Origin: Halicephalobus mephisto
Taxonomy: Eukaryota > Nematoda > Chromadorea > Rhabditida > Panagrolaimidae
Assembly: GCA_009193035.1 (NCBI GenBank)
Contig: SWDT01000349.1
Location: 1 to 13,574, forward strand
Reading direction: 5' to 3'
DNA length: 13,574 bases
Positions 6,470-13,574 of the stretch are shown piece by piece. A program made the position numbers and the translations under genes. Below the pieces are notes generated by a model. That model made no database searches, had not been told where the DNA came from, and saw only the letters and a program-made list of their open reading frames with translations. Every line of letters begins with the position of its first letter. The stretch's first letter is position 1.

Positions 6470-9011
6470 TTATAAACAGCCATCTTTGCTCTCGATAAAA
6501 TTAATCTTAGACCTTTCATGCCAAGTCACTTCTCCTGTTCTCAAAGGTTTTCTGTAGGTCGTCTGGATTTTGACTACTTCCAATTCTTGCTTTGGATACT
6601 TGCATATCTTGTAAGTGGGACAGTGTAAAAGATTATTTCTGGCAACTAAGAGCACGAGATTGCGATAACATTTAGATATGAGATGGTAGAATATTTTAAA
6701 GTCAGGGTAATTTGAAGGGTCCTGAAAAGAGTATTATAAAATACAAATTTTACGGAATTATCTCGAAACGAATTTCCAAAATCCAGAAATCTCTAGAATC
6801 TTAGTTTCAATGAATTTCAAAAAGCTTCATAAGTTTCTAGAAGATTTCAGGAACTTTTGGACAGAATTATAGTTATCCAAAAATGATCGAAAACTCACAA
6901 ATTCAAATTTATATCTTCTGAAGAAGTTTTTCAAGTTTTTTTCCATAGTTTCTCCATCGATGAACTCTGTCAAGTTCCCAATTATCTTCTTTTTTTCTTT
7001 TATTTCATCTCCTCCATAGGTAAGATTGTAAGTATGTAAAATAACAGCAGATTTTTCGTCTACTGTAGTTTCGTTAAATTTCTCTTTTTCTGGGACTATC
7101 AATTTGTGGATCCAAACCCCGGCGACCCTTTCTGGTTTGACGACTACTTTCTTGTCAGCAAGTTCCATATTGTATCCTGCTTCATCTACGGCTCTTTTGA
7201 GACTGAATTTGTTCTTTTTTGTAAATGCCGTAGGGAGAAATGAATCTAATCTTTCTATTGAAAAAGATCCAGCAAGAGGATTGAGATTTGCAAGTTTCTG
7301 GAATTCTGAAGCAAAAGAACCCGATCCAGGACTGACCAAGACGTCATCCCAGTCCGTGAAAGCAATGAATTCTGCAGATTCTTTGAATTCGTAAAGACAT
7401 TCGTGAGAATTAGCCATCTGGTTCGAGTACTCTGTTTCTGCATCAGGATCATACGGAAGGGAATTCTGAAGATCACCACATTTCTAAGAAAATTAAAAAG
7501 AAACTCACTGTCTGAGGAGCCTTGTAACCGTGTCGAATCGTCATCAACCCGTCTTTCTCGTACAATTTCATCAACTCCAAGACTTGTTTCAGTGCGCAAT
7601 TCACATAGGCAACAACCAAATCTCCTCCGTGGAGTCTGAAGGTCTCCATGGCGAAGAGCAGCAAAGCCCAGTCATCGAAGGCAATCATCCGGCTCATACA
7701 ACTCACGAATGATCTTTTTTTCCGATCGGGACGGGTGATCGAGAACTTTAAAAACTACAGTATTATATAAATTAAAAATCATGTTTGTTTCAAAGTTGTG
7801 TGAATATACATTTTTAGAATTTCAAATTTAGATGGTTTTGAAAATTTCTGAATATTATTTAAAATTTTAATAGTTTAATGATTTTAGAAATTTTAGTAAA
7901 ATTCTGAAATGTTTCAATAATTTTTATAAAATTTCAAAAAGTTCCGGAATTTTCTATCAGAGTTTGAGATTCTTCAGAATCCTCATAAATTTAAATATTA
8001 AATTTTTCCAAGATGAACTGACCTCCTTGAATTCGGTCATTTCGAATTCCTTGTTCCTCATTCCTATCTCGTAAGAAAGAGTCCCAGTAACGTTTCTCGA
8101 AAAAGAACAGACAAGTCTGAATAAAATCAGTCTACATTGCTCTGGACTGATAACCAACTTCTGCACCGCTCCTCTGACCCATTCGGCACCTCCGTCGGCC
8201 AGTTTCCGACGACATGTGAACTTCATCTGTTTGTATCTGTGACTCTCTCCATTAAATAAGGTAACTACCGTAGGATAATCGAAGCTAAAAAATGCATTAT
8301 CATAAGATAAGAAAACATCGTTTCGAAATTTTTTCAAAAAGAATTTCTAGAATTTGTTAGAAATTAAAATAACCTAAGTGATAATTTTGTTCTACAATTA
8401 TTATTTTGTAATTAAATTCTTAGAAATGAATTCTAGTTGAATATATTTATGATTTTTTTATAGTTAACGATCCAAGTTTGGAGTAAAAATTTAACTTTTT
8501 CGTACTGAAACAACTTTTGATTCGAAAAATTCAAAGAAATTCTAACTATTGATTTAGGTAAGATAACTTTTTGGAAAAATTTTTGTTATCTTAGTGCGAA
8601 AAATCCAAATTTTGATGGTTAACTTTAATTCTGAACTTTGATGAAACAGAATTTTGGAAACTTTTAAATTACAATCATATGAAATCTCAAGTCTCGGTTG
8701 ATCTTCGAAGGATAATAAATATAGATCACAGAACCCATAGGTACTCAAGAAATCCCGACTTACACTACAGTATCCCACAGAAAACAATTTTTTTGTAAAA
8801 ATAAAATTTAAAATTCTAATTCTTACCTCTTAGATTCTTCGTAGAGAAAACTTCTAATAATAAATAAATTTTTTTCTTCATTTTTGGTTCTGTTGTCGTT
8901 CAAAAATATAGCAGGATTAAAAGTAATTAATTTAATAAATAAAAGAAATAATAAAATTGGAATAATTGAGATCCTAAAAATATCCGACCATCGTAGAGTT
9001 AAAGTTTTCAT
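6470..9011 (-). CDS. Family-92 glycosyltransferase (GT92/DUF23), type II membrane protein, six exons
   Basis: My model, in transcript order, is 9011-8827, 8764-8662, 8346-8023, 7745-7509, 7465-6899 and 6721-6470. All introns have GT-AG ends and consistent phase, giving 555 aa. Exon 1 gives a short cytosolic tail and a membrane anchor (ISIIPILLFLLFIKLI), as expected for a Golgi enzyme. Exons 4-5 carry the GT92 core: SCMSRMIAFDDW, HGGDLVVAYV, LPYDPDAETEY, a cysteine in SHECLYEF, the acidic FTDWDDVLV motif (metal/sugar-nucleotide type), AGSFSIERLDSF and VAGVWIHKL. Exon 6 is cysteine-bearing (HCPTYKICKYP...GCL). GT92 includes C. elegans GALT-1, a galactosyltransferase acting on core fucose of N-glycans; the substrate here is unknown. 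The exon 2-3 boundaries are the least certain: an acceptor at 8284/8285 would also give a reasonable start to exon 3. Confidence 0.85.
7466..7508 (-). other. 43-nt intron in the GT92 gene
   Basis: It starts GTGAGTTTC and ends GATCTTCAG on the minus strand. An internal TTTTCTTAG would give a 25-nt intron in the same frame, adding six residues. The 43-nt version equals the length of two introns in the GH31 gene and gives the better family match (a short link before LPYDPDAETEY). Confidence 0.6.
8462..8623. repeat. Inverted repeat (fold-back element) inside GT92 intron 2
   Basis: The left arm (8462-8506), AGTTAACGATCCAAGTTTGG then TTTTTCGTACT, pairs with the reverse complement of the right arm (8587-8623), AGTTAACCATCAAAATTTGG then ATTTTTCGCACT. 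A second nested pair is AAGATAAC/GTTATCTT at 8561 and 8585. It lies wholly within the predicted 315-nt intron. It may be a small fold-back transposon relic. Confidence 0.55.
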
Positions 9012-9215
9012 TGGGGAACAAAATAATCAATAAATAAATTGGAAAATGAACTTGGAAATTGAGATTCAGAAAAGATAAAAAATAGCATCTTTGATTTTCA
9101 ATTAGATTACCTGATTCAACCTCCGGGGAAAATCATTAAATAGTTCTTTGTTTTCAAAGTATTTGTAAAAAAATAAAATCCATAAATAAGATATTAAAAA
9201 TTTGACTTTGTGACA

Positions 9216-9487
9216 GTTGTTCCTTTAGGATATTTATCCTCCTCGACTCTCACCAGTTTCGAAATTTTTTTTAAATCAGTATTTTCCTTACTTAACAAAT
9301 ATATTAACTTAGTTATACAATAGTTACTTTTTAATAAAATTTACTATTTTTATTTCGTAAGATTTATGTAATTTCTTTCGTTTTTACATCAGTTTTTCTG
9401 GTAAGTAAAGTAATTTAACGTGTCAGTTAAGTAAAAAACACTGATTTAAAAAAATTTCAAAACTAATAGGAATTAAAGGAACAATTG
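9216..9487. repeat. Fold-back repeat, arms of about 65-80 bp, loop about 125 bp
   Basis: The left arm (9216-9296) reads GTTGTTCCTTTA, then TTTCGAAATTTTTTTTAAAT, CAGT and CTTACTTAAC. The reverse complement of 9424-9487 reads CAATTGTTCCTTTA, TTTTGAAATTTTTTTAAAT, CAGTG and TTACTTAACTG. The left arm carries an extra stretch of about 15 bp around GGATATTTATCC. It resembles a small non-autonomous fold-back or MITE relic. Confidence 0.6.
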
Positions 9488-10550
9488 TTTTACAGTCGTT
9501 GATTTAATTATTAAAAAACAACAATTTTAAAAATGAAATAAATCTTACATAATAGAAAAAAAGGAAATATCGCTGGAAAACGATTATTGTAAAACCAAAA
9601 ATCCAATCTAGTTTTACTAAAAAATTTTCTAAAGTAAGGTAATCCACAAACCAGGACTTTTTTCTGATTATTTTTTTTAACAAAAATAATTCTATAATAT
9701 AAAAATACAACTAGTTTCGAAAAAGTACCAAAGTAAAATGAAATAAAAAATAAGTGTTTTGAAAATTAATTATTGAAAGTTCATTTTCATTTTTCCAAAT
9801 TCTTGTATATGAACGTTCACATATTTGATTTTCCGGTTCCAGAAGATCTTTTACAAAACTCAACAGTGGATTCTGAATATCTATCGAATAATTTATAAAA
9901 TTAACTCTAGCTTATATCGTGATCAACCCATGCTAAAGTTTGTTGAATAAGAAAACTAGACTAGAAAGACAGGACCTCAAGAGGTAACATGGACATCAGG
10001 GAGCATGGAATACTGTAAGACATAAGTGAGACTTTTGGTTGTCTTGTGTGAGTTATATAATAATTGTTATTTGTGTCTTATTATTCTAGTGAAGATTATT
10101 ATTATACTTTTGTTTTCTATCTTGATAGGTCTAGAAAAAGGTCGAGATGAAAATCAAATTGAATTTTTAGACAACAATTAGATTGTCTGAATACTGTAAA
10201 CAAACTGTAAATTTCACTTTTATTTTAATCCCAACCAATTTATAGACTTCGACGTTGGGTAATTTTTTGCTTATAATTTACTTGATTTCGCAAATTTTCA
10301 AACAAAAATTGATGAATTGTATAATCGCTAGACTTACATATATCAAGCTTCTACAGTATCCGAAGCTTCAATGAAATGATCTAAAACTAAAAGTTTCTTA
10401 CGGAGTTTGAATATACTACTGTTGTGAAAATTAAAAATTATTTTAACAAATTCTAAAAATTGTTTTAAAACTATCCATAATTCTTTCGTTAGTCTTTTTG
10501 ATGAATTTTTTAAAATTAAACCTTAATGATCAATGTTTATTTTTTCGATT

Positions 10551-10558
10551 TGTTTCAG
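10551..10558 (+). promoter_or_regulatory. Possible trans-splice or leader-intron acceptor ahead of the GH31 gene
   Basis: TGTTTCAG follows a T-rich tract and lies 143 bp before the GH31 start codon. It fits the nematode acceptor consensus. It may mark the 5' end of the mature message, or be chance. Confidence 0.25.
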
Positions 10559-10591
10559 TAATTTATTGGTATTAGACTGAAAGCCCTTTTT

Positions 10592-10692
10592 TGATAAGGG
10601 AATAGATCGGTGAAAATATTTGATGTGAGCTTATCATTCTTTTATTTCGCCATGCTTCAATCACATGAAAGTCATTTAGCATTCTTGATAAG
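10592..10692 (+). promoter_or_regulatory. Cluster of three GATA-factor (TGATAA) sites before the GH31 start
   Basis: TGATAAGG starts at 10592, TTATCA (the same site on the other strand) lies at 10631-10636 and TGATAAG at 10686-10692, all within 110 bp of the ATG. In nematodes, intestinal genes are commonly driven by GATA factors (ELT-2 in C. elegans) through TGATAA. A secreted or brush-border alpha-glucosidase is a plausible gut target. The last site is only 9 bp from the ATG, so it may be transcribed. Confidence 0.45.
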
Positions 10693-10701
10693 TCAAGGAC
10701 A

Positions 10702-11869
10702 ATGCTGTTGGCTTTTATTTTCCTGCTTCTAATTTCTCTGTCTTCTGGAGATGTTCGAGAAGATAGGAGAATCGACTGTGCTCCTGCGAGGAACAAAACA
10801 AAGGCATTCTGTATCTCCAATGGATGCGTCTGGGACGATAGAGGGGAACCAGCCACTGTTCCTCTTTGTTATTTTCCAGAAAACACCGGCTACATCGCTA
10901 GTCAAAGCTTCCAGAGCGGAGATAAATCTATAAATCTACAGAAATCCTTCCAAAGCGTACAGAATCCATTTGGGATAGATTTTCAGAACTTGGTTTTCGA
11001 GTGGAAGGAAATAGGAACCGGAGTTTACGTGAAAATCAGTCCGCTAAATAGTCAAAGGTGAGATTTACAGGAGTCAGTAGTAAGATTACTTTCATAATGG
11101 ATAATTGATTCACTGTTTTGATATCCTTGAAGAAGAAAAATGTGAATCATTTACAGATTGTAAAAGTAAGCTTCCTACAGTAACAGATTACTTCTATTTT
11201 CTTCTGAGACCAACTAGTTTTTCTTTTCAGATACCGACCCCCAGTCCTCATCAACGATTCTCCCTCGATTTCCTCGAACGAAAAACTCCAAGTAAGGTCA
11301 ACAAACGGTTCGATTTTTTCTTTCTCGGTCTACCGTACTTCCGACAATGAAGATCTCTTTGACACTTCGATTGGAGGGCTTCTCTTTGCGGACCAATATA
11401 TCCAGTTGTCCGCTTTCTTATCCACGAATCAGATTGTCGGATTCGGCGAGAACGTCCACAAAACTTTGATGGTAATACTGTAATTCTCGTGGTGGAAAAA
11501 GTTTTGAATTTTAGCACGATTTAAATAAGTACCTTACTTGGGGGATGTTTGCAAGAGATGCTGGACCAGATGCCACCACTGATACTCCTTTAAACTATTA
11601 CGGTAGTTGCAAAATTATTAAAAACTAATTACAGAAGTTCTTCAGGAGTCCATCCTTTCTACCTGGCCTTAAATCCGACAACATCTAAAGCTCACGGAGT
11701 TTTCATCTTCAACTCCAATGCGCAAGAGGTCACACTGGGCCCTGCCCCTCATTTGACCTACCGTACTATCGGGGGTCAGTTGGAGCTCTTCTTTTTCCCT
11801 GGTCCTACTCCGGAAGCTGTAATTCAGCAATATCAACAAGTCATCGGAAGACCCTACTTGCCCCCCTTT
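10702..11869 (+). CDS. GH31 alpha-glucosidase, N-terminal part (signal peptide, trefoil, N-terminal beta domain); broken at 11869
   Basis: The exons are 10702-11057, 11231-11471, 11515-11602 and 11646 onwards; introns of 173, 43 and 43 nt keep the frame. Residues 1-16 form a signal peptide (MLLAFIFLLLISLSSG). Residues 22-58 form a P-type trefoil domain (RRIDCAP, FCISNGCVW, PLCYF) as in sucrase-isomaltase, maltase-glucoamylase and lysosomal acid alpha-glucosidase. After it comes the GH31 N-terminal beta-sandwich, with IVGFGE, TWGMFARDAGPD, NYYGVHPFYL, GVFIFNSNAQEV, LTYRTIGG and PTPEAVIQQYQQVIGRPYLPPF. The next expected residues are W-x-LGFQ, but the + strand instead reads a few foreign codons to a stop at 11897-11899. 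The GH31 catalytic barrel follows on the opposite strand. These enzymes release glucose from starch or disaccharides; this half carries no catalytic residue. Confidence 0.9.
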
Positions 11870-13574
11870 CTCCCTGAGCTGAAGGAGTGTCTTCTTTAGT
11901 CAACGCAACTACGAGTTCCATTCTGTTTTTTCTGGAGTATACTGTAGTCAATCCCGGAGCTTGTCTCGGGAGGATTGTATCCACCTCTGATGTAGACTGG
12001 ATCAGACTTGTGTTTGCGGCGAATCTAGAGTTGTTTCCTGTAGTCGCTTCGTTGCCGTAATAGTGTCGTAGAGAGAGTACCAAGTGGCGAAGGAGGCAGG
12101 TACCCTAGGTTCGATCGGTTCCGCTTCTATCACCGGAATTACCATCAACGCCTCTCCCCATAAAATTGATGAGACAAGGTTATTGCAACTGGATCCCCAG
12201 GGAACTCGAAGAACACTGGCCGGACTACAGTGCCGCCGGAGATGGAAGCTCTGAAGTGGAGACTGTACAGTAGGGCAAGTGTCGGTATCTGAAGAGATTG
12301 GCCTTCCTGGGCGCCGCCGCGACAGAGGGCCATTGGGCGGGGTCCTGGGGAGGGTTGCCCTTAGAGTTGTGGTTTCTGGAGAAGCTGTGAAAGCCCCGAG
12401 TTGTTGCCAACGGAGACAGAGTTCTTCATTAGTGACTCCGTTGAAACCACAGATATCTGATCCAACATAAGGGATTCCAAACATATTGAATTCCTGGGCT
12501 CCTGGAAATAGAAAAAAATTAAAAACTCTTATTGGAGATTCTTCAAAGTGGAAGAAAATAAATTAAACGGAAACTGGAGTTACAAAATCTATGTACTTAC
12601 CGATGATTGCCACCTGCAGATCCGGCCATCCCGCATTATTGTCCCCTAACCAGTGTCCTCCGTATCTGCCGGAAGAAGCAAAAGTCGATCTGGAGATGAC
12701 CACAGCTCTCTTGTTCCTCGCCTTCTCCATCCCCATCATCGTCGCTCTTGCTTCGCTCCATCCATAAAAGTTCTTGGTGTTGTAGAAGCTTGTGCTATTC
12801 CTCATCGTTGAAGCGAACATACACAAAGTTTTTGTGAATAAATAACCGTCTCTATTGAAAGACATTGACAGTTTCATAAGCAGGATGATCGAGAGCACTA
12901 TCGGGACCATTGATCGGACAGTAGAGGGTTCCAACTTCTTTGGTGGTGTTTGGAGTGGTGTCAAAGTTGGACGGTTCGTCATATCTATCCAGGCTCCATC
13001 TAGATGAACTTCATCAACGAAACCTTTCAGTTCATCTGCCCACCAGGAGTTAGTAACATTTGTAGATCAAGGAAATCGGGGAAGGCGGCATTGTTAGAAG
13101 GCTGCAAGAATATCAAATAAATTCGACTTCAAACAATATACATTGATAAAAAATAAAAGCATTCATGAAGTAAAAACTTACCCAGACTTTGCCCAACATG
13201 ATTTTCGTCCCTTTGACCATGGGATAGCTGTTCTCCAAATCCTGAGGTACTAAGTCCATTCTAGGCCATTCAATGAAGGGCGCCCCTGCGTCTCTGCCTC
13301 TTTGGAAACTGTCGTAATCGGCTTCGACTCCGGGGGCAAAGATGAGAGTGAAGTGCATTCCGTAATCATTGTGGAGACTATCGATGACAGTCGGAAGATT
13401 CGACCAATTAGGGTCATCTTTTTTGTAGGTGAAATCCTGGTATCTGTTCATGTAGTCAATGTCGCTGAATTGAACATCCTGAGGGATCCCCGCGGCTCTG
13501 GTTCTGTTGACGACGGCCATAATGTCGTCTGTCCCGGTATAGCCCCATCTGCAGATCTGGAACCCGAGGGCCCA
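11870..13574 (-). pseudogene. GH31 alpha-glucosidase, catalytic part, inverted relative to its N-terminal part and frameshifted
   Basis: Reading down from 13574 the strand gives WALGFQICRWGY, then DVQFSDIDYM and GTKIMLGKVW (exon to 13182). After a 5' splice site comes PSNNAAFPDF, then WWADELKGFVDE, the nucleophile motif around WIDM (12979-12993), KTLCMFAS, ISRSTFASSGRYGGHWLGDN with the acid/base Asp, a 99-nt intron (12502-12600), [64 protein letters not shown] and LPRQAPGLTTVYSRKN, ending at SAQGE. The order is exactly that of a GH31 protein, and it begins where the + strand half stops. About nine single-base indels break the frame, near 13060, 12980, 12855, 12390, 12271, 12163, 12065, 11999 and 11977. 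Most look like a missing base in a short run. It is either a decayed inverted segment or poorly corrected sequence. Confidence 0.85.

Larger units (their letters stand above)
9012..10558. other. AT-rich intergenic region between the divergent GT92 and GH31 genes
   Basis: No convincing coding frame. It contains a fold-back repeat (9216-9487) and, at about 9975-10110, a less AT-rich patch with short inverted runs (TAAGACATAA and TTGTGTCTTA) that might be a decayed mobile-element end. I could not identify it. The promoters of both flanking genes should lie here. Confidence 0.5.

Noticed and set aside
7484..7508. A 25-nt intron in the GT92 gene
   Set aside because: Splice signals exist, but the alternative acceptor at 7466 gives 43 nt, matches other introns here and fits the family better.
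7104..7712. Several + strand frames (7104-7394, 7403-7639, 7530-7712)
   Set aside because: All lie opposite GT92 exons 4 and 5, which carry the family motifs.
9504..9710. 68-codon Phe/Ile-rich minus-strand frame
   Set aside because: Low-complexity AT-rich sequence with no motif and no neighbours that would make it an exon.
10016..10110. Possible LTR or small RNA gene (TGTAAGACATAAGTG with short inverted runs)
   Set aside because: No second LTR copy, primer-binding site or convincing secondary structure could be found by eye.
11841..12083. 80-codon minus-strand frame as a separate gene
   Set aside because: It is one of the frameshifted pieces of the inverted GH31 segment, not an independent gene.

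Overview
The window looks like a piece of an AT-rich animal genome, most likely a nematode. The pointers are a spliced family-92 glycosyltransferase gene (a family greatly expanded in nematodes), an RTE-type LINE resembling the nematode RTE-1 group, very short introns (three are exactly 43 nt by my splice models) and TTTTCAG-like 3' splice sites. No prokaryotic operon logic, tRNA, rRNA or CRISPR array is visible. All identifications come from reading motifs and frames; no search was run.

Left third (1-4119): remnants of a Maverick/Polinton (adintovirus-like) virus-related element. On the + strand are the end of an open frame (1-138), a 257-aa ORF with one membrane segment (196-969) and a small basic ORF (988-1332). 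On the - strand are a shortened penton-type minor capsid ORF (1327-1764) and the first 72 codons of an adenain-like protease (3901-4119). Between the two minus-strand viral remnants lies a three-exon + strand gene (2478-3821). Its predicted 396-aa product joins an LC8-type dynein light chain domain, a coiled coil and an IRG-like (immunity-related) GTPase domain. This fusion, and its position inside a Maverick relic, is the most striking content of the window.

Middle (4120-5650): a GC-rich duplicated hairpin block (period about 98 bp) in AT-rich DNA, then a 5'-truncated, internally deleted RTE LINE. The end of its endonuclease domain is joined straight to the reverse transcriptase core.

Right half (6470-13574): two host genes arranged head to head. 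A six-exon GT92 glycosyltransferase gene (6470-9011, minus strand, type II membrane protein) and a GH31 alpha-glucosidase gene (from 10702, plus strand, signal peptide and trefoil domain) are separated by about 1.7 kb of AT-rich DNA with a fold-back repeat. Three TGATAA (GATA-factor type) sites precede the GH31 start. The GH31 gene is broken near 11869: its N-terminal part reads on + with clean exons. The remainder, including both catalytic aspartates, reads on - from the last base of the window back to the breakpoint. The two parts are exactly collinear if 11870-13574 is flipped, and the flipped part carries about nine single-base indels. It is either a real inversion plus decay or an assembly error at a contig end.
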